A stretch of 64,000 nt of DNA, from NCBI GenBank assembly GCA_905250075.1, contig CAJNOP010000538.1, positions 62,001 through 126,000 of the forward strand, written 5' to 3'. The position numbers were made by a program, and so were the translations under genes. The notes beneath the pieces were generated by a model. The model searched no databases. It worked only from the letters and a program-made list of their open reading frames with translations, and had not been told where the DNA came from. Origin of the DNA: Rotaria sp. Silwood1. Its lineage: Eukaryota; Rotifera; Eurotatoria; Philodinida; Philodinidae. Within the stretch, counting starts at the first letter, position 1. Each line of letters opens with the position of its first letter. This document shows, in pieces, positions 21,503-36,820 of this stretch.

Positions 21503-24073
21503 ACAAAGTTTGAAAAATTTCTATATAAATAACCGGGAATGAAATTTTCGTGATGCAATTCTCCGAGATCTTGGTGGTTGTTTTTCGAATACATCTTCAA
21601 TCGAAACAGCTATGGGCTAATGGTTTTCAGCATTAGAAAGAGACTGATATTCTGCATCTGTCTATATACTAGTTAACAGAATTGGTTCATGATTCTAATG
21701 AACACTCAGTAAAATTCAAGAAAGTAATTAAAGGACTTTGAAAAATGTATAGAATTTCATTAATAAAGACTACATTAATATTCGCCTAGTCAACATCTGT
21801 AACTCTACATAAACTCGAACTTTTCATATTTTATAATTCAAAAGATATATGCTTAATAGTGATCGTTAAAAATGTTCGAAACCATCTTTCATAAAATTTT
21901 TTCAAGTTTGAATAATTCTATGTAGAAGTAAGTGTGAGTAAAGAAATGATGGAAAGTCACACCCCACATCCCGAATTTTATGTATAAGAAAGAGAGTGGA
22001 GTACTACTCTTGCATACTCTTTAATAGTCATAGTGAGTCTAAACAAGATGTTTTTCTAGTAAACTATAACACTAAAGTATGTAAATAAGCCTATTTTGAA
22101 TAATAACAAACTCATGTTTGTTGTGACTCTCCAGTATCGCAGTGAATATATTCCGATTCGGACAAAATTATTTTTCTTGAAATTTTGTTTATTAATAGCT
22201 CTGATTATGACACTGTTTTTGTCAAAGTTTGATCTTGCAGTACGACTTCCTTATAAAGATATGAGTACAATACTGAAAAGTAGGATTTGTAATAATGTTG
22301 AAACTTTTTAGAAAAAATTTCCAACTTAGAAAGTTTTGGCATATGTTTTAGTTCATAAAGAGCATTCTAAAAAAATAAAGCTTTCAATTATTGTGAGTGG
22401 TAGAGAATTTAATCCTCTATCTACCGATGTTTAAAACAACTCGTTACATTTTGAAATGAGCAATTTCGATAATCTACTTTGAATCTCATTAAAAAATATC
22501 ATCTTTCGATTTGTTTTTTGGGTTTGTTCGATGTCTCGTTGTTTCTTTTATAACTCGATTGTTGCAAGTCGTTTTGAACTGAGAATTTTACCATTGATGT
22601 ATCTCAGTAATGTCTGCGTTCAGTAAAAATTTCATTGAATTTGGAAAACTTTTGCGAAACTGGCGATATTCTTAATAGTCATTTCAGAATTTCTGCGACA
22701 TCTTTTGTCTTACACTTTCGAAGATGCTCAATCGAACTATACGTTTAGCAAATAACTCATAATTTTCTCTATTAAAACCGATTCATATTTTATTCATTCA
22801 GCAAAAAAAAACAGTATAAAAGATATTGTTTACAATCATAAACGATTTCAGAAATCGTAAACTCTTACTGATAAGAGTCGCCATGGTAGTTATTTTTGTC
22901 TGTTGTTAATAATATATTTTATTGATTGTCTCAACTCATATGTTGTATATAGATTTTATATGATTTTTGTAATAGATTTTGACATGAATTCAAAATGCTA
23001 ATAACAATGAAAGTCATTCGAGAATGTTTGTCTTATTTAATTGCTACAAATTAATTATAAACAATATATTTTAGAAATTATGAAAATATAACTTAATATT
23101 TGAGTAATGTAGTCAATTCAGATTTTATCTTTGTAATTGTCAATCATGTTAGATTATATCATTGTCAATGGTTTAAGAATGATAGTATAGTTATTTTTGT
23201 TTGCAAAAACTTTCCGTTCCGATTTACGGATATAAGTGAGTTTAATGACAATTATGATATGACAGTCATTATATTTTTTGTTTTCTTCTCAAAAGCAAAA
23301 GTAACTTGTAAAAGAAGTTCCTCAATTAATTAATGGCTTTGGAGAAGAGCTTGGATCCTTATTTTATAGCTGCTGAAATATTGTGTTATTATTGGATTTT
23401 AAACACCAATACCCACATTTCTAGTTTGAAGTACTCATAGCTCATTAGAATCGAAAGTAATCAATCAGTTGAAGGATTTCTCTTGTTCATCATGCATTGC
23501 AAAAGAAAAATATGATTGCATTTATACGGTATATTTACTTCTAAGAAACCATGAAGATGTATAGGATGAATTTTTTTGTTAAAAAAAAAAACTAAAAATA
23601 TAACAATGTTAATCTTATTTTATTATGTTTTAACAAAAATTTATATTTCAAATGAAATATTTTGCTTAAATCTCGAGTAATATGAATGATGTCGCTCGTT
23701 ATCGAATCGAAATAAAAATCATTCTTTTTCTGATTGGCTTTTCATTTCTCTCTATTACATAGAAGAAATGTAATCTATCTTTTCTCTTTATTATTATTAT
23801 TATTATTCATCAATTTTTATTTAATACATGAATATTTATTTATATAGTATGTTGATTGTTATGTTACACGCCCTGATTATTTTTAACTATATTATGAATA
23901 GAATTTTCAATATATGAAAAATCTTCTAAAAAGTTTTGTAAGCATATTCATATGTTACTATTAATAGATATTCAATAGGTAGGATCGAATAGAAAAATTG
24001 TTTTTCTCTTACAATATAATCTGATTTTATTTCGAATAAAAAAAACCCTAATTGTTTTATTTTATAGATATCA

Positions 24074-26046
24074 ATGTTTTTTAGTCGTTGTTTATATAAA
24101 ATAGCTGAACAAGATCTTGGTCGTCATTTAAATTTACCATTTATTGATAAACTTCGTGTATATGTTCGTGGTGGACATGGTGGAAATGGTTTAAAAAAAT
24201 ATGGTGGTATTGGAGGACAAGGTGGTCATGTTCTTATACGTGGTAAACGTCATTTAACATTAAGAAATGTTTATGAAAAAAATTTAGCTAAACGTTATAT
24301 AGCATCTAATGGTGAACATAGTCATAAAACATGTTTAAATGCAAAATCAGGTGAAAATTTAATTATTCATGTACCATTAGGTATACAAGTTTTACATGAT
24401 AATGGTCAATTAATAGATGAAATAAATGATATTGATGATCAATGTATTGTAGCACATGGTGGTGATGGAGGAAATTATAAAACTTATTTTCAAGGACAAC
24501 CTGGTGAAGCTACAATGATTAATTTTGATTTAAAATTATTAGCTGATGTTGGGTTAGTAAAACAAACAAACAAAAATTTTAATTATTTTTCATCGTTTGA
24601 GAATAATATAGGAAAAGATAAATGACCGAAAAGTACTTCGATAATAATGTTCATTCATTCTTTCAATTTCTAGAAAGAAGAAGAAGAAGAAGGTAAAAGA
24701 CATGATGTCAATTAAGATAATTTGCTTAATTCCTGTAAAAAACAGACATGCAAAATAAACTCTATCATTCCAGAATAATTGTTCTTAATTCTCCAGGAAA
24801 AATATCTGAATCTTTATTCATAAATAAATAAAAATTTGAATATTACGAATATTCTTAATTCAAAATTTGTTGAAGTTTAATTTGATTTTTTTTCTTCTTA
24901 TCTCATTGTCTTTCTTTTAAATTAAATAATAAGTATAAAATTCACGAGAAAAAAAAATAAATCATATAAACAATCATTATTGTAATATTCAGCAAAAAAA
25001 CTTTTGTATGGATCAGTACGTCATTCCAGAGCATGAATAAAGTTCTACGTGATCAGCATCTTATTATTTTGAGTTCCATAAATAATTATCAATTTTGCAA
25101 TATGCATTTGATAATTTATATACAAAAAAAAAATGTTCAAATTTAGAGAAAGAAATTTGGACCTTCTTCCTCTAGACCTTGCAGATGTTAATATTATACG
25201 ATCAAAGACTGTATTTAAATAACATTTGAACTACTTCCTTTATTGTATTTCTGAAGAGTTAAGTAAAAGAATGATGAAAAAATGTTTCCTAAAATAGATA
25301 CAATAAAACATTAGTATAATAGCAGCTACATGATGTTTTATATTTTGAATCTCTCTAGAGATTATCCTAATAATTTTCATAATAATGAAAAAAAAAAGCT
25401 CCAATGTTTTTTATTTAGTTTTGTTGGTTATCCAAATGCTGGTAAATCAACACTTCTTTCAATGCTTTCTCGTACACAACCAATAATATCATCTGTACCA
25501 TTTACTACTTTACATCCTCAAATAGGTTCTGTTCTATTTGATGATGGTCATTCATTTACAATAGCTGATTTACCAGGTCTTATTGAAGGATCACATATAA
25601 AAATGGGACTTGGTTCAAGATTTTTAAAACATACATTACGATCAAAAATTCTTTTATTTATTATTGATATAAATGGATTTCAATTAGAATTTCGTTCACC
25701 ATTACGAACAGCATTTGATTCAATTGTATTTTTAACAAAAGAACTTGAATTATATGAACCATTATTATTAAATAAAACAGCTATATTAGCTATTAATAAA
25801 ATTGATCAATTAGATAATAAAAAAAAATTAACTGAACTTTATTATTCATTAAATAATTATAAACAAATATTAAGTAATGAATATGAAGATAAATGGTGTC
25901 CAAAAAATTTTTTTCATTTTAAACATATTGTTGAAATATCTGGTAAATATGGTACAAATTGTGATCATTTATGTTCTATTTTAAGACATTCACTTGATGA
26001 ATATACAAATCGAGAACAAAAGAAAATAAAATTTTCATTATTGTAG
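24074..26046 (+). CDS. GTPBP10: Obg-type GTPase, GTPBP10 orthologue
   Basis: GTPBP10 (ObgH2) is a mitochondrial GTPase needed to assemble the large mitochondrial ribosomal subunit. Exons 24074-24552 and 25419-26046 give 368 residues, close to the human protein. The donor GTTAGT at 24553 is preferred over GTAAAA at 24557 because only it restores the family line LLADVGFVGYPNAGKST. The N-terminal Obg domain has the glycine-rich GGHGGNG, GGIGGQGG and GGDGGN motifs. The G domain has the P-loop (about residues 163-171), DLPGLIEG (G3) and NKID (G4). A short basic N-terminus may target mitochondria. TTTTATAG lies 6 bp before the ATG. The stop is only 28 bp from the next start, so it is probably co-transcribed with PCID2. 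The 866-bp intron is AT-rich with nothing recognised in it. Confidence 0.93.
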
Positions 26047-26074
26047 ATATAAAAAAAAAAAACAAACTAAAATT

Positions 26075-28984
26075 ATGACTAATGATTTTATTTATTGTCG
26101 TACACAATCAGATTTTATTGATTCAATATTTGATACAGTTAAACAACATGATGGTTATTTATTAAGTGAATTACTTAATGTTATACGTATGTATCAAATA
26201 GATGATCTTGATTTTAATGATTATATTGAACCAAATTTGGATCAACAATTAATTAATGATCAAGATTTTCTTTGGAAATTATTAAGTCAACATCATTGGA
26301 GTGTTTGTTATTATTTACATTTAAATGATATTGATCGAGCTTTTCGTCATCAATCAAAAAAATTTTCTTGTCTTATGTCAATATTTAATGGATATTTAAA
26401 TCGTTTATCTAATACAACATTTTCTGATGATATTCATGATACAGATCATCAAATAAATTCATCATTAAATGATGATGAACCATCATGGTTATTACCGGTT
26501 TTTAATCGTATTGCACATGAATTACGTTTACTTGCTTTACCAGGAAATGATGAATTAAATAATGATGATAATGATACATCAGATAATATGAATACAAATA
26601 GTACAATACAAACATATAATAGTCAATTAATAAGTGCATTAGGTTCTATACAAAGATTTCCATTAACAAATAAATTACGAAAAGTTGGCATTTTTATTAT
26701 TGTTAATCAAATGTTAAAAGCATATTATGCTTTACATAAATTTAATTTATGTACTTATTTCATTTCAAAAAGTAAATAGTTTTATTCATTATTAAACAAA
26801 TATGTACTAATAGATTCAAATGAGTCTTACGTTTTCAGAAGATTTTAATCTAAACTTTTATGCATATAGAGCATTCAATTAGATTAGTTCCTATAAAAAA
26901 ATACTCAGAAGTTTTAAACAAAGGATCTTTAAGATATAAGCTTTTAACAATTGTATATTGAATATACTAGACATAGAAGAGGATTTATATCTTAAAAGTC
27001 TTATATATCGTAAAAGATAGTTTAAACAAGTCCAAATTATTTTCCCTTGTAAGTTATCTACGTATTTTTTTTTTTTGCAAATATAAACTAATAGATTTTT
27101 TATAATAATTCATTATACTTACAAACAAACTAGAAAAAGTCTAAAAAAGGTTAGTATGTATGGATCTTTGAAGCTGAAAACTTTACTAATAAATATATAT
27201 GTTGAGTCTTAGAATATCTTGAAAATTTCAGCTGACAATGATGCAGACATCTCGATTTAGAGATGTAAGTCGCCGCCGCTGCCGCCACGGAATCGTAGAT
27301 AATTTTAAGAATTTTTTTTAGCGCCGTCGGTGCAGAAAAACATAAAGTATAGCAGTCACCGCCGACGGTGTAGATAAACATAAAGTCTATTAGGCACCCC
27401 CACTGTTTTACCCGTCGGCTTACATGTCTAATCTCGATAAAAGAATATTCTCTTCGGCTGAAATTTTCATGATATTCTATGGATCATTAGATCTGATGAA
27501 TAACTAGAGTTCAAAGAGTCATAGGAACGAACCCTTAGAGAATGTTGTGGGAACCACTAACACACTCTTGTAGACGCGATATTGTCTTAAGCAGCGCACG
27601 TCAATTCTAATATTCTATAGACATACTGATTCGTCCAAATAATGGTTTATATAAGTCTGTTTTTTTATTATGATCCATTATACTTAACAAATAGAATATC
27701 TAAAAGTTAGCAAAGTGAATTTATGGATTAATTCAAGCGTTATATAATAAATATTAATCATTGACAGAAACTAGAGACAGTTATTATCTGGAAAGTATTT
27801 GATAGAAAAATTAATAAGAAATGACAAATTATTATGTGTCATTTTTTTCCCATCTGTCTATAATATATAAAATAATGTCCTTCTTGGAGAATGTTTCTAT
27901 TTATGATATGTACTAATGAAAGAAAAAAGAACAGAATTCTCAAGTTATGTTTTGTTCTTATGTTATTTTCGGATTATGTAAAAAGAGTCCCTAATGCATG
28001 TTTATTTTTTCCGTGTATGTGCAATTTTTTTTTGTTATTGAATAATCAAACAAATTATGAAATTAATTTTATTCAAAATAGATCATAATTATAAAGATTT
28101 TATTGATAAAAATTTACTTGTTTATTGTTAAGAATGATTATTTTTCTGTTTGATTTATCTTTCTCAATCGTCTTGATAACATATATTGGCAATACGATTG
28201 AGAAAAATAGATAAAAGAAAAGAAGTTCGCCTTAAGTATCAAAGCTAATCCCTAGACATTCTTAAAAAAAAATATATGTTTATTTTTTGTTTTTCTAGCT
28301 GATCGTCCATTAAAACAATATATGCAAGAAGAAAATACACAACAAGAACGTCGTTTTTCATCTTATGTATTAACATATCGTTATTTTCTTGGTAAACATT
28401 TATTACTTCAACATAATTATAAATCAGCTAGTGAACATTTTGATTATGTATTTACAAATTGTTTGGATTCAAAAAAAAGTGGTAGTATTAAAAATAAACA
28501 ACAATCATTATTATATTTAGTTCTAGTTAAAATGTTACATGGTTCAACACCTAAAATGGATATACTTGAAAAATATCAATTAAATGAATTAATTGATTTA
28601 ATTGAACCAATACGTATTGGTTCATTAAAATTATTTATTGATAAAATAAAACAATATGAACAATTTCTATTTAATAGTGGTTTATTTTTTTTAATTGAAA
28701 ATTTAAAATTAATAACAATAAGAAATTTATTTCGTATGTATATATATCAAATTGATCAACAACAAACAGATAAAATACCATTAGAAACAACATTATTATT
28801 ATTATTAAATTATGGTTTTGATAAAGAAAATTTTTTTACAATTAATGAACTTATTGATATATTAAATAGTATGATACAAAAAGGGATGATTAAAGGTTAT
28901 ATATCATATAAATTTCGAACATTAGTTGTTAGTAGAAAAGATCCATTTCCAAAAAATTTTCGTTTTACTTCATTATTAAATTAA
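26075..28984 (+). CDS. PCID2: PCI domain-containing protein 2 (Thp1-like)
   Basis: PCID2 is the Thp1 relative of the TREX-2 complex, which links transcription to mRNA export at nuclear pores. Exons 26075-26771 and 28299-28984 give 460 residues. The C-terminal exon carries the strong signature: SYVLTYRYFLGKHLLLQHNY, then a LYLVLVKMLHG segment, FFLIENLKLITIRNLF, and the winged-helix end MIKGYISYKFRTLVVSRKDP before FP. The N-terminal part is more diverged and contains an Asn/Asp-rich insertion around residues 160-190, which explains the greater length than the human protein (about 400). A tiny gap separates it from GTPBP10 upstream, and 87 bp separate it from CARHSP1 downstream. The 1.5-kb intron contains a foldback element (27208-27480) and a small hairpin at 28155-28216. 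Confidence 0.92.
27208..27480. mobile_element. Foldback element with GC-rich core, inside PCID2 intron
   Basis: The arms AGAATATC(T/A)TGAAAATTTC at about 27210-27295 and 27395-27478 are inverted copies over roughly 80 bp. The centre is unusually GC-rich for this region (GCCGCCGCTGCCGCCACGG) and has its own GCCGTCGG / CCGACGG pairs. It is non-coding. Confidence 0.65.
28155..28216. repeat. Small inverted repeat in PCID2 intron
   Basis: TTTATCTTTCTCAATCGT is complemented by ACGATTGAGAAAAATAGATA across a spacer of about 20 bp, forming a simple hairpin. Its role is unknown. Confidence 0.5.
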
Positions 28985-29071
28985 ATATATCATGTAATTT
29001 TTTTTTTTTTTTTGTATGTATATATATATATTCTAGATAGACTTTTCCTATATTGTTTATCTTTTATAATC

Positions 29072-30180
29072 ATGTCTCATCTACCATCATCTCATGAAGG
29101 AGATCATCATACACATACATATATTCCAAGACGAGAACGAACACTTTCGCAGTAAGATATTCAATATTTACGTATGATTTTTACGTGTGATTGCATGAAG
29201 GATAAAGACAGTTTTGATACACTTCGGATTTTAGGATCTTCAGGAAATTTTTGGATAAGGGTGTATCATTTATTTTACGACTTTTTTTATGATCTAGTCC
29301 GGTCCATAATGACCCGAACTTGAAGAAAATTTTGTCTTTTTTCTAAATGGAGAGCTATTGTATATTGTTTGTCTTTCAGAAAAAAGTGATGATCCGGGGG
29401 GAAGGGGCGAAGGAGCGCGCAAACTTTGCTCCTCAAGGATGAGAATAAAATTTTTGGGCCGGGCGACCTAACCCGACAAAATATTTGATTGGACGAGGTG
29501 GTCCATATCGAGGCTTGTTTTTTTGTTCTGTTTGGAATATCAGATGTTGTATACAAAATGAAAACTATCAGTACGAGATGCTATTGATAGGTACAGTAGA
29601 CTGATGGTTTATTGTCAGCATTGTATCTCTATAGGTGAGTTCACCTTCTACGAAAATTTTCATTTATCTCAATCGAATTTGTAATGTTTTATTATATTTT
29701 TCTAATTGCAAATTGAATTTTAATTTAGATGTGAACGTACATTACAAAGTCCAAGTTATGAAGGTGTAATTGATGAATTTTGTCGTGAAAAAGGTTATGG
29801 TCATATTCAACCAAAAGATAATCCAAAAGAACTTATTTTTGTTCATGTATCTGAGTAAATATTATTATTTTCTTTTTTTTTTTTTTTTATTTTATATTTA
29901 TTTCTTTTATTAATCTAGTATTGATGATGATTATGTTCCAAAAAAAGGTGATATTGTATCATTTAAAAAAATGTTAATGCCACCAAAAAATGAAAAAGTT
30001 ATGGCTGTTCATATAAAACTTCTTCATTTAGCTGAAGGTGTTAAACATGAATCATGGGAAGAAGCTGTTGAACATGATATTGAACATCGACGACCATCAC
30101 GATCAGAGTCACTTCAACTTACACATGAATCAAATGTTCATCCTGATCATGTTCAACATTCAATTTCTCATGCTGATTAA
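29072..30180 (+). CDS. CARHSP1: Calcium-regulated heat-stable / cold-shock domain protein
   Basis: CARHSP1/CSDC2 proteins bind RNA 3' untranslated regions through a single cold-shock domain. Exons 29072-29151, 29729-29854 and 29919-30180 splice in frame (phase 2, phase 2) to 155 residues. Residues 28-110 form the domain: Y(E)GVIDEFCREKGYGHIQP with the RNA-binding aromatic strand, IFVHVSDIDDDYVPKKGD, and the family line MPPKNEKVMAVHIKLLHLA ending KHESWEE, which is diagnostic for CARHSP1/CSDC2 over Y-box proteins. The N-terminus is His/Arg/Ser-rich. The C-terminal tail is His/Ser-rich and not conserved. Whether it is CARHSP1 or CSDC2 cannot be separated here. It starts 87 bp after the PCID2 stop, with TTCTAG between them. 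Confidence 0.9.
29380..29530. other. GC-rich island in CARHSP1 intron 1
   Basis: About 150 bp with runs such as CCGGGGGGAAGGGGCGAAG and GGGCCGGGCGACC stands out from an otherwise AT-rich intron. A minus-strand frame across it (89 codons) has no recognisable domain. It may be an inserted foreign segment. Confidence 0.4.
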
Positions 30181-30437
30181 AAAAAACAAAATGATATCTT
30201 TATGATTATTAAAGACTAGATTGATTGACTTCACAAAAAACAAAAAAAAAAAGTTTTTGGTTTTTTCTTTCTTGTTCATATACATTTGCATGTCTTGTGT
30301 GATCATTTTTTTTTTTTTCTGCTCCTATGATTATGATGAGAAAAAGAACGGAATATATAATTCTTTCTTACTTGGGAAAAAAAACAAACAAATAGACCAA
30401 CACATCAGTCTAATTAATTTCTTTTCTTTTTTTTTTT

Positions 30438-30537
30438 NNNNNNNNNNNNNNNNNNNNNNNNNNNNNNNNNNNNNNNNNNNNNNNNNNNNNNNNNNNNNNN
30501 NNNNNNNNNNNNNNNNNNNNNNNNNNNNNNNNNNNNN
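30438..30537. other. Assembly gap of exactly 100 N
   Basis: Unknown bases lie between a T homopolymer and an A homopolymer. A round 100 suggests a scaffold join of unknown size. The first exon of the PSMC1 gene, with its ATG, should lie here. Confidence 0.98.
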
Positions 30538-30579
30538 AAAAAAAAAAACAACATGGATTTGAAATTGATCTTCTTCTAG

Positions 30580-33361
<2,782 letters not shown>

Positions 33362-34074
33362 ATTGACAACATCTGACAATAGGAAAACTCTTTTGTTTTT
33401 TTGATTCCAATATTCTTTTGTTTTCTTTTATGTAATGTTGGTTTTTATTCTCGAAAAAAAAAAATAAATAAACTTGAAAATTTTACAAGAAGTATAAAAA
33501 TATTCTATAGTATTCAATCGATTAGATAAGTTAATATTTACTTTTATCATATAGCAAAATTTATCTAATGATTGTCGAATAGTAAAATAAAAATAAGTTA
33601 TTTATTTTGATTAAAAGTTTTTCATTCGTTATATTTATTATAGAGCTTTCAAACTAATCGATATATTTTCAATATGTAGATTTAGCTTTTGATGTTTATT
33701 TATACGTCAAATCATTGTTTCATAATAGTAATAATGATCTAAAAAAATTGAATCTTTTCGATCATTTTCTGTATATCAATTTGAAGATACTATAATCTTG
33801 AATAACAAACCGAAAAAAAAAACTTCCCTTTGAGTACTACATAGATCAATCATTCTTATCGTTACTATACTATCACTGAAATTTTCTTGATCCTTGATAA
33901 TTCAATGGGTTTTAATGCAAATGATTACCGTTGGAGTGTGTTTTGTTCAATATCTTTCTAATCATTTTAGCTCGTTTTGCATTGTAAAAAAAATTCAAAT
34001 GACTACCACGTGCTGGAAACTTATTCACATCACTGGAGTTTTTTGTTCGATTTGAATCACAAAGGATCTATTAA

Positions 34075-34396
34075 CCCTTTGAGGACAGAACTATTTTTCA
34101 ATTGAAAAATGGTTCTTTCATCAATTTATTGTATGTGAATCAAAATGATTACATAAAAGCCTTATGACAATACATCAAGATAAGAAAGAAAGTGATCATA
34201 GCGTCATATAGAGCAGAAAGAAAAGAGAAGATCTGAGAAGCATCTATATGACAGGAAGAACGAGAGGAAAGATATGCATGCGATGGTAGCTAAAACGACC
34301 TATTACCTTACAGATGATAATAGTTTTATGAGAAACAAACATTTTCCTTACTGGAAAATAGGTGGTACAACCTTTGTAACCACCGGTTCCAAAGGG
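34075..34396. mobile_element. piggyBac-like MITE with TTAA target duplication
   Basis: The element begins CCCTTTGAGG and ends AACCGGTGG-type complement with CAAAGGG. Both ends are flanked by TTAA (34071-34074 and 34397-34400). CCCTTTG termini with TTAA duplication are the hallmark of piggyBac. At 322 bp it encodes nothing and would depend on a transposase in trans. Confidence 0.8.
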
Positions 34397-35496
34397 TTAA
34401 AGATCTAGACCAATTATTATTAGCCACCGTTAATTAATTGTAAACGAGTGTTTATGCACTATAGGTAGCCACTTTTATGCCGTATGCAATATCATATTTT
34501 TTACTTACTGCAAAATGTCGAAAACATGCTGTAATGTTGCCCTACTGTTGACCTGTATTTCATTTTAAACGAAGTGTATCCTTCAACTAGGACAACTCAG
34601 ATTATTGCAATTACTTTAGAAGTGTTCAGAAGAGTGTGAAATAACTTACAGATGTTTTTTTTTCCTTTCGTTTCATAATCACACGTGTTCTTTCTATATA
34701 GAAAAGTGAGAAAATACTTCTTAGAAAAAAATTTACATATCTAATTGAATTATTCATTGATACTTTGATTTTAAATTTAAAAAAAAACTCCGATTCCAGC
34801 ATCTATTGAATTGATCAAAAGGCATTTGATTTTATTGTGATTATTCACATTATATTTTACATGATAAGTATTCGGTAAGAATTTATTAAAAAAGAACTAA
34901 CATATTGAATTAATAAACATTCATTGATATTTCAAACTGTTCTATTGAATAAAATTTATATGAATAATTATCTCTTAGTACTATTATAATACATGTATTC
35001 ATTAGTCACAGCATGTTTTTATTCCATTTCAAATATATATATATATATCATTATTACCAATACATGGTATTATTACAGTTTTCTTCTTTCTTATATATCC
35101 TTTGTCTCAATGTCATCATGTCTGGATACAAAACAATTTGATTGTATATAACTATAGTGAAAATATAAAGAGATCGAGTTTCTAAGATATTAAGCCATTA
35201 AATTATGTAAAAGTACTTTTTTAATATCATCGCATGAAAAAGAAACATTATACAAATGGAATACTTATATAGTTACACGAAATGGTTTTCTAAATCAAGT
35301 AATGACAATGTTATTCATTTTCAATTGTTAAATATTTATATCAAAAGAAAGTCTCATGTTGCATGTTTGTCCACATAAATTGACGGTATACCGACAATGC
35401 GATCAGAAAGTAGCCAAATATTTAAGTTTCAAACAACAATCGATAGAACCTGTCAGTTTCAAAAATTTTCAGATCCGATAGGTTCTAACCGTTGAT

Positions 35497-35943
35497 GGGT
35501 ATGGCCAGCTAACTCTGCTACCGGAGTGAAATTCCGTAACGTTTTTCGCTTATTTTGTTTCCTCGATAAATATCAGGTAGTAGCACGTAAAGAATTGCGA
35601 GACGTCTTAAATTAAAGAGAAAAGTCTTGTACATATTCTAAGATATTTTTCGCTTTTGGAACGTTTGTCGTTTCCAAGATATAATTAAAAAACTGATAAC
35701 TACTTTTCAATTCTGAAAATTATTACTTTTTCAAAAGTGGTGTTCAATTCTTTTGTTATATCTTGGAAACAACAAATGTTCCAAAAGCGAAAAATATCTT
35801 AAAATATGTACAAGACTTTTCTCTTTAATTTAAGACGTCTCGCAACTCTTCACGTGCTACTGCCTGATATTTATCGAGAAAACAAAATAAGCGAAAAACG
35901 TTACGGAATTTCACTCCGGTAGCAGAGTTAGCTGGCCATACCC
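35497..35943. mobile_element. Foldback element with TGAT target duplication
   Basis: Near-perfect inverted arms of about 200 bp begin GGGTATGGCCAGCTAACTCT and leave a short AT-rich centre. TGAT flanks both ends (35493-35496 and 35944-35947). It has no coding capacity. Arm identity is high, suggesting recent insertion. The superfamily is not decided. Confidence 0.85.
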
Positions 35944-36820
35944 TGATATAACACACATTACACTCGATAGTTTACCCTCGAATTTTGTTCGCTTTGAATT
36001 ACATGAGAAATTTACGCTCAAAGTAGTGTTCTTAATACCAGTTGCTTAAACAAAGGTATAAATCATCATTTTAGTTAATATACAAAGTTGGTATTTTGTT
36101 TTGTTTTTATTGTACATAGGATATGACAACGATTTTTTCGTTAAATATATTGAAGAACTTCCGAAGTTGAAGATTACATATAGATTAATTCAATCACTAA
36201 AATTAACTTTATAAGTTAACATAAAACTTTGTATCTTATTATCGTTTTCTTCCTTGTTATCAAGATCTTAAATCTATGATTGAATTAAATAAATTCTATT
36301 TCGGTGACATCTTTTTAAATGAAAAACTTTATATTTATCTTTTAATTGGCTATTGTAAATATATTCGTTTTTGATAATTTTAATAGTAGGCCGGCCGTTT
36401 ATCCATTACTTTTAACGATCTATCACATGATTCATATGTCTATATTCAGTTCAATCGAATAGAAAAAGAAAAGGGCAAAAAGTTTATTATATACTTCTTT
36501 AGCCTTGTTTAATTCAAGGACAATAATGATGTACTTATATTTGTTTTATATGGGTCATTCACATGACTTTTCTTTCCTACTATTACGTTTTCATTATCGT
36601 TTATTTATTTTAAAATATGCTTCAAACATATATCTTTTACACACACCTTCTTTATATATATAAAGATCATTTAGTATTTTTACAAGATACAATTGAAAAG
36701 ATAAATATTCGTAGTTGATATCTTCAATGAAAGAATAGAAAATATTCTTCATTTTTATTTTCTTTGTAGATTTATTTATTTTAATAAAAACGAAAAAAAG
36801 ATATAATTACTTAATTTTAA

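Larger units (their letters stand above)
20807..24073. other. Gene-poor stretch before the conserved gene cluster
   Basis: It contains the GTTAC-rich palindromic element at 20887-21088, an ankyrin-like relic at 21244-21502, and a faint telomere-like patch at 21935-21973. The remaining roughly 2 kb is AT-rich with no supported feature. Confidence 0.5.
33362..36820. other. Intergenic region with two DNA elements
   Basis: 3.4 kb without a gene. It contains a TTAA-flanked element (34075-34396) and a long foldback (35497-35943). The remainder is AT-rich and unassigned. Confidence 0.6.

Noticed and set aside
24557..24625. Reading of GTPBP10 exon 1 through to 24625
   Set aside because: The conserved sequence stops at LLADVG. 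Donor GTTAGT at 24553 restores the Obg P-loop in frame; the rest is intron.
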